Shown one piece after another: positions 1-11,060 of a stretch of DNA of 64,000 nt. Source of the DNA: Tritrichomonas musculus. Its lineage: Eukaryota; Parabasalia; Tritrichomonadida; Tritrichomonadidae. The stretch is from NCBI GenBank assembly GCA_039105265.1, contig JAPFFF010000007.1:2790001-2854000 (forward strand). Direction: 5' to 3'. Under the pieces are notes generated by a model. That model was not told the DNA's origin, made no database searches, and saw nothing but the letters and a program-made list of their open reading frames with translations. A program made the translations under genes and the position numbers. Positions within the stretch are counted from its first letter, which is position 1; each line of letters starts with the position of its first letter.

Positions 1-29
1 TCAAAAATAACAATCATCCACTATTTAAT

Positions 30-3000
30 ATGTTTCCTAATGAAAATCAAAGTCGCATTTTAATGATATTAAAAGCTGCATTTTTGTTAGAAAGACCAAT
101 CAATGTTGATTTATCAATACTTTTTGGCCAGTTTGAAGTTGATTTGATCGTTTTATTTAACACAATATGGAACATTCTTATTTCAAAAGAATATAAATCA
201 GCAATTAATTTAATTGGCGTTTTTATGGATATTGAAAAGGTTTCTCCTAATATTTTTACAATCATGAATAATGATTTAGACTCGTTGAAAAACATGAAAA
301 CGGATATAAAGTCAATAGGAGATGAGATAGTCCACGTTATAGCTCTTCTTAAAAGCATCAATATGAAATTCAACCAATTAAGAGAAGATTATAAAGGTGT
401 TGAAACAAATTCAATTTTACCAAATACATTAACAAAATGGATAAGTGAGTTGGAAGACAAAAAAATGAATATACAGTTAGATAAATTAAATGAGCAATTT
501 AGAAAAGATGCACAAGATATTAAAGAGCAGAGAAATATTCTTTTAATGAAATTGCATGATGCAGCCAAAACTGCATCATATGAAAATACTCATGTTTTAG
601 AACAATTTATTCATTATTTAGAAAAAATGGAAATTACACCAGCGACTTTTGAATTTCTAAAACGCACAATTGGCCAAACTAAACTAAATATTGAAAGAAT
701 GATTTCGTTAATTGAAAAATCTGAAACAAGTCCAATTGAAAAAGTTGGTAATATTCCATTTCCGAGAAAAACTAAGATAGAAAATGAAAAATATCGAGAC
801 AATATTCATAGAAAGATCTGTACTATTTTTTTGGAATATTCTGAAACTATTAAATTGCTTAGAAACATTCAAGAAAATATAGATCCAATGAGTTCATTAT
901 ATGAATTGTCTCGCAAAAAAGATCTTGAATTGGAGGAATTGCCTCAATTTCTTTGCTCGAGCTCTGACGAACCAGACAATTCACAAAAAGAACTTTTAAT
1001 TAACAAAGTGAAAAGTTATGCAGGTGCTTTAACAATAAAACAATTATGTTCTCTGAAAGATGATGGATATGAACTTTTGGTTCACCCTGAAAAATTAAAA
1101 GCAGAATTTGAAAAATTTAATAATCGAAATGAATACGATGAATATCTTGAATACTGGGCTGGAAAATTATCATTAAAATATGATCCTAAAGATATGATTA
1201 TCATACCCAAATATACCCCATCTGATCTTCATCCTTTATTTGTTCTTCAAAATTTTGATGATCATTCAATATTTGAAAGTAGTTCAGATAAGCCTGGTAT
1301 ATTATTAAAAGAGACAATACATCCATCGATTGAATTAGTTAAGCAACTTGGAAAAATTGATCTCTCAAAATACGATGGCCTTCAAGAATATTTAAATGAA
1401 GTTTCTAGAATTGCATTAAATGTTTTGCGTGATAAAATTGTCGAGAGTGATTTTGAAGATGCAGTTAGAGAGGAAAACGAAAGGATTGAAAATGAAGTTT
1501 TTACAATTATCTTGCATCTTTATCCAATTTGTATGGCACAAGATTCAAGAGAACCTTTCGATTTTTCAGTTGATGATCTTTTCTTTGTAAAATCAAACTG
1601 GTTATCTAATGTGGAAATGTGCGCAAAGTATCCCTCTTTAACATACTGGTTGATTGAAAATTCTGAATGTCAAAGAAAATTGAGATTTTATTTTGTTGAC
1701 CTTAAAGTTGAACCTGATTCATTACCTCTTTTCTTGCATATCCTTAGAATTTTCTCATCAATAAATTGTATTTCTTTTAAGTCGTCATCTCAAGGTGATT
1801 CATCAAATAAAATATCAAAAATAATTATTAATTATTTAATACCAAAATTGATGCACAATGAATCTCATATAATGGAGTGGATTAATCTATTATTGCCTAA
1901 TATTCCGATAGATTTTTATAATCTAGAAATATCTTTAATATACGATTTTCTCAATTCACTGTCGCAAAATCCAAATACCTTGAAATCAGAAATCTCAAAG
2001 CAGTGCCAAGATGAATTATATAAAATAATCATTGAGCAAATGATAGATTCAATTTTTGAAAGAAAAGTTCATCAGTATTTTACAAATGAACTCAATGATC
2101 ATTTTTCTGAATTTATTAAAAATCCATATGAAGCAATGAAAAATAAAATTGATGATACTTTTTCATCAATGAAACAAAAAGAATTTGAAACTATGAAAAA
2201 AGATTTAGACATAATAAGTAATGCATTAAAAAAGATCAGAGATAGTAAGGAACCTCTAATCAAAGCTATTAAAGATGATGGTGAAAATGCATGTGCAGTA
2301 AAGTTAAACGAAGAGAAAACGAAAAAATTAAATGTGCATGATGATATATTCAATGAATTCCAAAGCAATGTTTCTACTTATCAAACTGTTTATGATAAAA
2401 TCTTTAACAATGATTTAGATGAAAATAATTCGATTGTAAGTAGCGATATCAAGAAAATGCATTTATCGAAAAATTATTTCGATAAAAAAGAATATGATGT
2501 ATTTGATAAATCTAAACAAATATACATTTTTGCAGTTGTCAAACCAGAAGCATATTCAGAAAAATCATATAATTATATTAATCCCAAACTTTATGATGTA
2601 AATGATAATGATAGCCTGGACTTAGCAAACAGTGATGTTCGTAAAAAACTGAAAAAACTCTCAAAAAGCGACTCACCGAAAATATGTACACTTATTTTCA
2701 GGCCTTTATTGAAAGATTCAATTAGTGAATTAAGTAAAAAGTTTGATAAGGAGCGTGAGCATATAATTGATGTTATTACAAGTTCCACTTTGGACAAAGA
2801 GAAGTTTACTCCCAAAATGCAATTTTGTGGTAATTTTGCAATAACTGAAAAAACGTATCCAGCAATAATTCAATCCATCTTTGAAAATTGTAATTCGTTT
2901 TTATCAGATCTTGATTCTAAAACGGTTTCTAAAAATTTATTTGAAATTTTCCAAGCAAAAATAAATAAAGTTTCAATAGATATTGGAAAAGTTAAAGAAA

Positions 3001-6000
3001 TTAAATCATCAAAATTCTATGAACTTAAAAATCTAAAAGCTGAAGAAACATCAAATATAATATTTCACGAAATAAAGCCAAGTTTAGAGCTGCTTGACCA
3101 TTATTTTACGAAATTCAAGAAAATCGTAAACAAAATTATTACTTTAGATATGGACATCAAAACTGATATTAAAAAATCACTATTTTCTCTTGAATACACT
3201 TTACCAGTTCTTAATGTTGACATAAAAAAGAAAGCTGAAATTTGGCCTGTTTCTATGGATAAAATTAATCAAAGTAATCTAGCCACCCCATTTATATCTG
3301 TAACACCTTCTCATGAAATTATATGTTGCATAAAGCCATTTAATCCTGTTATTGGTCCTATTATACCAGATTTATATGAAAGCAAACAAATTTCAATCAA
3401 AATTTTGTCATTCGTCTCTCAAGAAATTCATTCTCAAATTCTAATGGAAGATGATGACTCAATATTTTCAACTGTACCAATGGTTCAAGCTTTTAATCCG
3501 ATTACGATATCACTTACTGTTCCTAAATATAATGACAATATATCCAAAGAAATCACATATTCTGGAAATATGCAAATATCATCAAAAGATCTTGTTTCTT
3601 GTGAAATACCATGTAACTTCACTTTGCAATTTTTACCATTAAATATTTTAATTCATTCTCCTAAGTTTCCATTATCCTACTCAAATGATGTATTTCACAT
3701 TTGTTGCAATAAAATAACTCCAAAAGAAGAAATAAAAATAAAATTAACCATTCCCCATTATGACCAAAACTATAATTTTGTAATTTCAAAGAAAAGTTTT
3801 TCAGATAATCAAGCAGAAGATCCATTTTGTTCAATGGAAGAAAATAATATTTTGACTATTCAAATGCCACAAACTCCTGCTTTTATCCATGGTCTAATTA
3901 CAATTAATATAATTCCAAATGTTTTTGTACCTTTTGAAATTAAAGCAGATATTATGCATAACAGAGTATTTTTCAAAATATTCGATCATTTCAAAAAAGA
4001 ATTTATTGACGATGCTTTAAATGTATATATCCAGCCTAATTCAGTTGCAAAATATTATTGTTATATTGACACCAATTTTGTTGTCAGCCCTCATGATGTT
4101 CAACGACTATCCTCTAATTCACCAAATATTTCAATAACTTTTGGTGAAATAAAATTAAGCAAACGTTCATTGATTTATTTTGATATTGACATTAATATGA
4201 ATTCAAATTCAGCATCGCATGATTTTTCAAATATTTCAATCTTAGTCAATGGAATCGAAAAGAGAATTAAGATACATTTTTATAAATCAAATATAACATT
4301 AGAAAAGAAAAAAGTTTATAATAGTTGGATCACATCATATGATTATTCTTTTTCAAGAACCATTAATGATCATTATGCATTTAACTATTCGAATAAAGTA
4401 TTTTCTAATATAAAGTCTATTGATAAAAGAATAATAGAGAATTATTGGAAAGATGTTAATCCCATTATAGTAATGAATCCATTTGATATAATAATTCTAC
4501 CTAATCCCGATTTTAAAGTATCTTCAAATCGCGTCATTTTTGACGAGCTTGATAAAATTGATCACTATTTATTAAAAGACACGTATTACTGTAGAATTGG
4601 ATATACAAATAAAATTGATTTATCTAATAATTATTTTTCAAACATGCTGCCCATTATTCTCGGATATACTTATTATAAGAAAACAAGCTATTATATTTCC
4701 ACCAAAACTTATTATAAATGGTTTCCGTTTTGTCGTGAATATATTAATGAATTTGAATCATTAGATCTTTACTCAAATCGCAAAGAAAAAATAAAACAAG
4801 CTAAAGAAAATCTTCTAATATTTTTGAATCAATTATGCTCAAAATTGCCTTTCAAAATAGAAAAACTTTCACTTGAAGAAGCTTGTCAAACCATACTAAA
4901 GAATATAGAAAAAATCCCTGTAACAAATTTTGCTCCAGTTGCAGCCAAAATTGCCCAAGGTAAGTTTAATTTGGATTCATTAAAATCATTACCAAATGAT
5001 ATACTTCAAGATTTCCAAATACGTGATCCTCCTAAAAATATGAAAGAAAATGAAATGATAATTTATTGGCATAACTTAATTATGTTGATATATTCAGTAT
5101 GCCACAAAAGGTACAACGAACTTAAAAAATATAATTTTTATTTGTTCCTTGATATAAAATGGGATGATATTATAAAGGCTCAATCTCGTATCTTTGATAT
5201 TTCTAAACCATTTGATGCATTTGAAGAAAAGGCAAGACTTATCAAGAAAGCTGATATTTCATCACCAAATATATCAACTGGATCTGATGTTCATTCGAAA
5301 TCATGGATAATTAGGAGAAATACTAAACCAGAGCCTAATCCAAAGTATGACATTGAAAATGATATCAAGATATTTGAGCATCATTCAAATTCTATTTCTT
5401 ATGAAAGTGTGAGCTTGATCAATGATGTAACCCATTCTTTAGAAATTCCAGATTTATCATCAATGAAATCAATGGAACAGATGATAGATGCTTATATGAA
5501 ATTAACAAATTTATCTCAATCTTTACCATTCTTTATCTACATTCTCAAACAAAAATCAGAAAGTTTAGCAAAAGTCAATGAATGCTTTAATTTCTTGGCG
5601 CAAGCATATTTCCAAAGTTCAACGCATAAGTTGTCTTTCTTGAAGCATCATATCAAAAGCTTTACCAATTCTTTTGAGCATTTATGTACGAGACTTTCAC
5701 AATCAGGTTTAAAGTTCAATGGGCCTAAAAAAGACTTTTTCAAATTTAACCAATTCAAGCAAAGTATTCAAGATTATATTGAAATTCCTGATCCAATTCT
5801 TCCCCCACCATCAATTAACCTATGGTCAGTAAATCAATTCAAACCTAAACTTCGTCAGTATGATGAACTATCAAATAAGCTATTCGAAAGCAGTCATGAA
5901 CCAACCAATATTAAAATTAAGAGTGAAAATAAAAAGTCTGAGGCCAAACCAATTAACCGTGTTAAAGAAATAGCACAGGCAAATGTAAAAATTTCTCCAG

Positions 6001-9000
6001 CTTACGTGAAAATGGACGAAATTGAATCAATATCAGGTAAAGATGAAGGTAAGAAAATAATTATACCAATGGAACCTCATGAAACATCTGATGGACCTTT
6101 AATCCCTGTACCACCTGAAAAATTAGAGGTTGTTCGTAGTGGATTTAAAGGAGAAGATATGATAAATGGAATTGTCAAAAGAATTAAGGACTTCGAACTA
6201 AAAGGAACTCTTCCTTTACCAGTAGAATATGCCAAAAAGCCTCCTGCTGATATACTGAATCAGAAATACGGTGTTGATGATGGATCTGAAGAGGTTCCAA
6301 TTAGAAAAATGATTGAATTGACAGATCATTTATCATCAGTTTTTATTCAAAATTGCATTGATAGTGAATGTTCATTGAGTAATACATGCGCCGTAATATT
6401 AATTGAATGCAGCCAAACATTATCAAGAGAAAATAAATTGTCATGTGTTATGCTTGCAACATCATTTGCAAAAGCGTTTAATGCAATTGAGATGCCTTAT
6501 TCAGTTGTTGTGTTCGCTGATTATAAGTTTCAATTTGAAATTAAAAAATTCGATGAAAATCATTCTGATGATGTAATTCAAAAGATTCTTGATTGCGTAA
6601 TGGTTGAACGATTTGCCCCACGAATTGCAGATGCATGCTATTTTGGAAAAGAAACATTAATTTGTGCAAATAGATCCAATCGAGCATTCTTCATTATCTC
6701 AGATGGTCTTGACCCATATATGAATTATACTGATGATTGGAAGAAATATATCTTGAATGATAATCAAAATAGCTTTGGATTTTTCATTCTACGTTCAGCA
6801 TACTTAAATGATAGTCAATATGAAATCGTTAGTAAAATGTGGAACAACTTTAACGTCTCTGTTAATGGTGCTGATTCTTTAACAAGATATTATGAATTTA
6901 CAAGCGATTCTGTTTTTAATGGAGAAGTAAAGATTTCAATAAGCTTGCTTCTGGAGCCATTCAAGAATTCATCTAAAGATGATAAAAAGCATGAATTTAA
7001 GTATCCTGTTGAATATAGAGAAGGTATTAATAAAATATCAATTGATCATGTTGAATCATATATCAATCGTTATTATAATGATAAAATTGATTCAATATTT
7101 ATTAAAGACGATGATATAATTGAGCAATCAAAAGGAATTATATTCCCTTCATTTCAAATCACATCAAATTATTTGGTAAATTGTAAAACGGATACTGATG
7201 ATAAGAAATTGAACGATCTTAATCAAGATATTATCAATCATCAAAAAGCTGCAAACGAGCAATGGAAAGAAGTAATTTTCTCGCCAAATAAGCCATCGCA
7301 AATGGCACCTTCAATAAAAGGCACAAAACTCTATATTCAAGGTCTAATTAAATTCTGTTTGACTGATGGTCAAGAAAATAAAATTTGGCTCGAAAAAATA
7401 GCCGGCCTCAAAAGAAACTATCGCGTTTCTGTAGTTATTGATGCATCAAATTCTTGTTTCAATGAATTGATGTATCCTCATTCACTTCAAACAGTTATAA
7501 CTTTCCTTCGAACATTAGCTACAATTGAAATTCCATATTTTGATTTAATTGTTGCAACTGCAGAAGGTCCAGAAATTATAGCTGTAAATCAAAATACTCA
7601 GACATGCTTGGACCCTCATGGATCTGACCTTTGGGCTTCTTTATTTTCTACATTTGAACGACATGATAATAAATGTAATTTATATGATGCTATCTTATGT
7701 GCTATGAAATTAAAGTCAACAATTGTTGCCAAAAAATCATTTTTATTTGTATTTACAGATGGGTTATATGATGAAAATGAGCAAGAATCTTTAAAGAATG
7801 TGCTTATTGCATGTCGAGAATTTTCAATTTCTGTGTATGGTATTGGCATAGGTTTATATCCAAAGAGAATTGAAAAAATATTCCAAAAGTGCGTTTGGTC
7901 AATCAACCCCACTTATATAATTACTGCAATCTCAAAATTCTTTGGAAATGAAACGCCAGGTAATCTAAAGGAAATAAAATTATTTGGTCCTGCCTATCCA
8001 GAATTTGAAAAAATCAAGGAACTCACGTCCAAAATATGTGAAAAGCATCCTGGCACAATTGTCTATAAATCTCTCTTTAAATATCTTAATGATCAAGCTC
8101 TTTATAAAGAATCTTGTCCAGATTATCAAGCAGAAGCATCTGGTATTAATGATGGTTCATTGGTGGTTAATCCGACGTTTAGTGATGACTCAACAATGTA
8201 CAAGAAAAATGCATTTGAAGGTCAGAAAATACTTATATGTTGTTATTGGTCAAAATCAATTGCTGGTGAGGATGAAAGTGACTGGGTTGATCCTGTTTAT
8301 TTAACTTCTCAATATAACAAAAATAAATGTGTTGCTGATATCATTTCTTATTATGGAATTGGTGTTGAAGTGGCCATTAATTATCGAAAAGCAATTGCTG
8401 AACTTCAAACAGGTCAATATTATGCAGCATGGATAATTTGTGGTGATAATAATGAGAATTTGCCAGATGAAAAAGCAACCAAAAGTGGGGAAGCCTATTT
8501 TGTTGATCAATTCATTGAATGCGTTGAGCGATTTTGGAAGAGTGGTGGTTCAGTTGTTTGGTGGTGTGATAATGATCCATTATTCTTCCAAGCAAATAAA
8601 TTCTTGGAAATAGCAGAATTTCCAGGAGAAGTCAGAAAAACAAACCTTAGGCTTGTCAAAGGATCAGAAGGAATGAAATATATAAAGGCAGGGAATATTA
8701 CTACTAACAAAAAAGGTATTTTCGACAATCAAAGAGAATTAAATTTCGGCAAATTTATTAGACCATCGGTTGCTCATAACCTTGTTTCATTATATGAAGG
8801 ACAAACAATTTCAAGAGCTAATAATCCTAATGATATTGCGCCATTTAGACCATTTGCTTATGATTCTGAAGGAGGATTAATTTCTCTTTATTTTGCTTCC
8901 ACTGCAGATGATAAATGTGGTGACGTTTTTATAGATACTGGTTTCACAAAATTATTTAATGAATTGAAATTCTCAGGAAACGATGGAACTCAACGTTATG

Positions 9001-9788
9001 TTCAAAACATTGCAGCTTTCACTGCTCAATATCAAAAACATTTAAGAGATCTTGGAGAAAATGGTCCAAGAATTTATAGACCTGTCAAATTTTCATTTAC
9101 AATTGATGAATCGAGAAAGAGTAACAGTGTTACAAAAGCTATGGATCCATCATTTGATATTATATATATGGTTGATGCAACAGGTTCAATGAGTAGTCAT
9201 ATAAATGCTGCAAAAGAACAATGCATTAATATTTCTAATGAATTAAAAGTAAAACTTCCAAAATTCGAATTCCAATTTGGTGCAATCTTTTATCGCGACC
9301 CAGTCGATAGTCCAAGTGATATTATGAATACATTTTTGTTATCAACTGATGTTAACTCATTGCGTAATGATATTGGGAAAGTTTGTGCAAATGGCGGTGG
9401 AGATGGTCCAGAAGATTGGGTTGGCGCATACCGTGCTGCCCTTGATCAAATTAATTGGAGAAAAGGAATACGTTTAATTATTCATATAGCAGATGCCCCT
9501 GCTCATGGTCATTCCTATTGTGGAACTCAAAATCATGAAGAGGAAAATGGTAAGCTTGCTCCATTATTAAAGAATTGTGCATCTAGTGGAATTAAAATAG
9601 TTGGAATGCCAATTGGTGGTAATTACTCACTAAATTCATTCAATCAATGCCGAGCAGATTATAATACTGGCTCACATAAGCAAATGTTTTATGAAATACA
9701 GCCTTTTAATGTTGGATCTTCTGATTTATCTTCATATTTCAAAGATGCTGTAGTTCATGCTGCTGTTTGTGCTGCTCCACGTTCTTAA
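30..9788 (+). CDS. Giant three-VWA-domain protein (5' end may lie outside the window)
   Basis: The frame encodes 3252 residues from the ATG at 30. It has no stop upstream to the window edge, so the true start may be further left. The first ~2000 residues are Lys/Asn/Ile-rich, partly coiled-coil, and match no family I recognise. Three von Willebrand A-like domains follow. The first (~2115-2270) has a degenerate metal site (IECSQTLS, Asp replaced). The second (~2460-2640) contains VVIDASNSC and FLFVFTDGLYDE. The third, at the C-terminus (~3040-3252), has a proper MIDAS, DATGSMSS, and a DGPEDW loop as in alpha-kinase-type VWA domains. Between the second and third, residues ~2730-2870 (KILICCYW, SGGSVVWWCDNDP) resemble a glutamine-amidotransferase/ThuA-like fold. 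I see no signal peptide or membrane segment, so a cytosolic scaffold is likely. VWA domains generally mediate metal-dependent protein binding; the actual partner is unknown. Confidence 0.85.
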   Translation: MFPNENQSRILMILKAAFLLERPINVDLSILFGQFEVDLIVLFNTIWNILISKEYKSAINLIGVFMDIEKVSPNIFTIMNNDLDSLKNMKTDIKSIGDEIVHVIALLKSINMKFNQLREDYKGVETNSILPNTLTKWISELEDKKMNIQLDKLNEQFRKDAQDIKEQRNILLMKLHDAAKTASYENTHVLEQFIHYLEKMEITPATFEFLKRTIGQTKLNIERMISLIEKSETSPIEKVGNIPFPRKTKIENEKYRDNIHRKICTIFLEYSETIKLLRNIQENIDPMSSLYELSRKKDLELEELPQFLCSSSDEPDNSQKELLINKVKSYAGALTIKQLCSLKDDGYELLVHPEKLKAEFEKFNNRNEYDEYLEYWAGKLSLKYDPKDMIIIPKYTPSDLHPLFVLQNFDDHSIFESSSDKPGILLKETIHPSIELVKQLGKIDLSKYDGLQEYLNEVSRIALNVLRDKIVESDFEDAVREENERIENEVFTIILHLYPICMAQDSREPFDFSVDDLFFVKSNWLSNVEMCAKYPSLTYWLIENSECQRKLRFYFVDLKVEPDSLPLFLHILRIFSSINCISFKSSSQGDSSNKISKIIINYLIPKLMHNESHIMEWINLLLPNIPIDFYNLEISLIYDFLNSLSQNPNTLKSEISKQCQDELYKIIIEQMIDSIFERKVHQYFTNELNDHFSEFIKNPYEAMKNKIDDTFSSMKQKEFETMKKDLDIISNALKKIRDSKEPLIKAIKDDGENACAVKLNEEKTKKLNVHDDIFNEFQSNVSTYQTVYDKIFNNDLDENNSIVSSDIKKMHLSKNYFDKKEYDVFDKSKQIYIFAVVKPEAYSEKSYNYINPKLYDVNDNDSLDLANSDVRKKLKKLSKSDSPKICTLIFRPLLKDSISELSKKFDKEREHIIDVITSSTLDKEKFTPKMQFCGNFAITEKTYPAIIQSIFENCNSFLSDLDSKTVSKNLFEIFQAKINKVSIDIGKVKEIKSSKFYELKNLKAEETSNIIFHEIKPSLELLDHYFTKFKKIVNKIITLDMDIKTDIKKSLFSLEYTLPVLNVDIKKKAEIWPVSMDKINQSNLATPFISVTPSHEIICCIKPFNPVIGPIIPDLYESKQISIKILSFVSQEIHSQILMEDDDSIFSTVPMVQAFNPITISLTVPKYNDNISKEITYSGNMQISSKDLVSCEIPCNFTLQFLPLNILIHSPKFPLSYSNDVFHICCNKITPKEEIKIKLTIPHYDQNYNFVISKKSFSDNQAEDPFCSMEENNILTIQMPQTPAFIHGLITINIIPNVFVPFEIKADIMHNRVFFKIFDHFKKEFIDDALNVYIQPNSVAKYYCYIDTNFVVSPHDVQRLSSNSPNISITFGEIKLSKRSLIYFDIDINMNSNSASHDFSNISILVNGIEKRIKIHFYKSNITLEKKKVYNSWITSYDYSFSRTINDHYAFNYSNKVFSNIKSIDKRIIENYWKDVNPIIVMNPFDIIILPNPDFKVSSNRVIFDELDKIDHYLLKDTYYCRIGYTNKIDLSNNYFSNMLPIILGYTYYKKTSYYISTKTYYKWFPFCREYINEFESLDLYSNRKEKIKQAKENLLIFLNQLCSKLPFKIEKLSLEEACQTILKNIEKIPVTNFAPVAAKIAQGKFNLDSLKSLPNDILQDFQIRDPPKNMKENEMIIYWHNLIMLIYSVCHKRYNELKKYNFYLFLDIKWDDIIKAQSRIFDISKPFDAFEEKARLIKKADISSPNISTGSDVHSKSWIIRRNTKPEPNPKYDIENDIKIFEHHSNSISYESVSLINDVTHSLEIPDLSSMKSMEQMIDAYMKLTNLSQSLPFFIYILKQKSESLAKVNECFNFLAQAYFQSSTHKLSFLKHHIKSFTNSFEHLCTRLSQSGLKFNGPKKDFFKFNQFKQSIQDYIEIPDPILPPPSINLWSVNQFKPKLRQYDELSNKLFESSHEPTNIKIKSENKKSEAKPINRVKEIAQANVKISPAYVKMDEIESISGKDEGKKIIIPMEPHETSDGPLIPVPPEKLEVVRSGFKGEDMINGIVKRIKDFELKGTLPLPVEYAKKPPADILNQKYGVDDGSEEVPIRKMIELTDHLSSVFIQNCIDSECSLSNTCAVILIECSQTLSRENKLSCVMLATSFAKAFNAIEMPYSVVVFADYKFQFEIKKFDENHSDDVIQKILDCVMVERFAPRIADACYFGKETLICANRSNRAFFIISDGLDPYMNYTDDWKKYILNDNQNSFGFFILRSAYLNDSQYEIVSKMWNNFNVSVNGADSLTRYYEFTSDSVFNGEVKISISLLLEPFKNSSKDDKKHEFKYPVEYREGINKISIDHVESYINRYYNDKIDSIFIKDDDIIEQSKGIIFPSFQITSNYLVNCKTDTDDKKLNDLNQDIINHQKAANEQWKEVIFSPNKPSQMAPSIKGTKLYIQGLIKFCLTDGQENKIWLEKIAGLKRNYRVSVVIDASNSCFNELMYPHSLQTVITFLRTLATIEIPYFDLIVATAEGPEIIAVNQNTQTCLDPHGSDLWASLFSTFERHDNKCNLYDAILCAMKLKSTIVAKKSFLFVFTDGLYDENEQESLKNVLIACREFSISVYGIGIGLYPKRIEKIFQKCVWSINPTYIITAISKFFGNETPGNLKEIKLFGPAYPEFEKIKELTSKICEKHPGTIVYKSLFKYLNDQALYKESCPDYQAEASGINDGSLVVNPTFSDDSTMYKKNAFEGQKILICCYWSKSIAGEDESDWVDPVYLTSQYNKNKCVADIISYYGIGVEVAINYRKAIAELQTGQYYAAWIICGDNNENLPDEKATKSGEAYFVDQFIECVERFWKSGGSVVWWCDNDPLFFQANKFLEIAEFPGEVRKTNLRLVKGSEGMKYIKAGNITTNKKGIFDNQRELNFGKFIRPSVAHNLVSLYEGQTISRANNPNDIAPFRPFAYDSEGGLISLYFASTADDKCGDVFIDTGFTKLFNELKFSGNDGTQRYVQNIAAFTAQYQKHLRDLGENGPRIYRPVKFSFTIDESRKSNSVTKAMDPSFDIIYMVDATGSMSSHINAAKEQCINISNELKVKLPKFEFQFGAIFYRDPVDSPSDIMNTFLLSTDVNSLRNDIGKVCANGGGDGPEDWVGAYRAALDQINWRKGIRLIIHIADAPAHGHSYCGTQNHEEENGKLAPLLKNCASSGIKIVGMPIGGNYSLNSFNQCRADYNTGSHKQMFYEIQPFNVGSSDLSSYFKDAVVHAAVCAAPRS

Positions 9789-10737
9789 TTTTATCAATTT
9801 AACTGTAAAAGAGGTTAGAAATAAGTTATTTAAAAAAAAAATTGAATAATATTTTTTTTTTTTTTTTTTTTTGAAATCTGAATTGGCTGGACGGTTATAG
9901 GTCAATTTTCACCTTCTATCGTCAGCCAAATATAACTGGACGAGTCACTTTTTGAACATGTTTAGTTATTTAGCAACTGAAATTAAATAAAAACGTATTT
10001 TTTAATAATTTTTGGAAATTTTTCAAAGTAAAATCAAAATTTTATTTTATAAGGATTAAAATCCTGAAATGTCAAAAAAATCCCAGATGGACAGGATTAA
10101 TTAGAATCTTTTAAAAAACAGCCAGATTTTTATTTTATTTTCATATATATTCTTATCGATCTCATGTAGAAATATAATTTATTATTATTATAAAAATGTT
10201 AAAATTGATCAGACAAAGCTCTGGAATAAAGCAGTAAAATCTAATTCGCTTTTGTGTCGTTTCGGGGGAAATGCAGATCGAAATAATTCCAGTTTCTACC
10301 TAATACTGTTTTTTTTTTATGTTGTTAGGTTTTTTTCGGATCGGTAAGCATCCCTGATATTTTCATATAATTCTAAATATAATAATTCCGCAATAGTTTG
10401 GTTTATTTTAGCTGAAAAGATAATTAAAAATAGCAATATTCCTCGCTTTTTGGAAATTCAAAACCTACTCAATACGAATTATTATGATGTTATAACATTC
10501 AATATTAATATTATTTTGCTGAAATATTTTTTCTTTATTAATGAAATCTAAAAAAAAAAGTTAAAAATCCTTATTGATTGGCTCAGCAAGATACTATAGA
10601 TTTGTGTTGAAATGAAATAAGAAATCCAATTTTTGGGAAATCGTAATCGCCGTATATAGAAAAAACCATGAGACTTTTTTTCTATGTTACGATACAAGGT
10701 CAATATTGACCTAAACCGCCAAGAGAGATTACGATTT

Positions 10738-10774
<37 letters not shown>

Positions 10775-11060
10775 CAGATGAATTCTAAAATCAATTTGTT
10801 GGAATTTTCAGCACACCTTTGGTAAGCAAGCCAAGTAAAGATAAAAGTTTATTTTTAGAGTATTTAAGAAAGGGTGTTTCGGGTGTTGGTAAGCCTAAAA
10901 ATCACAGAGTACACAATCATGTAAAAAAAATTTTACAAAAATTAGAGAAAAAGTAATTGAAACTGAGAAATATTATCAGTTCTAATAATGCTATTATAAA
11001 ATCACAGAATTGCTACCTTATAATTTTATTTATTAAATCGTAATATTAATATCTCTATTT
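9789..11060. other. AT-rich intergenic region, no gene seen
   Basis: This 1.27-kb spacer lies between the 3' ends of two convergent genes. It contains a T21 run (9852-9872), a T34 run (10741-10774) and a 106-bp hairpin unit (10635-10740), annotated separately. Around 10,080-10,105 a short motif containing GGACAGGATTA also occurs near 45,443-45,453, suggesting a shared dispersed repeat. I found no convincing coding frame or RNA gene. Confidence 0.6.
10635..10774. repeat. Hairpin unit with 14-bp inverted ends abutting a T34 run
   Basis: GGGAAATCGTAATC at 10635-10648 is the exact reverse complement of GATTACGATTTCCC at 10727-10740, with a 78-bp interior. The right arm is followed directly by 34 T residues (10741-10774). 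The arrangement could be a tiny non-autonomous element or a structured transcript end between two convergent genes; the sequence does not decide which. Confidence 0.45.
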
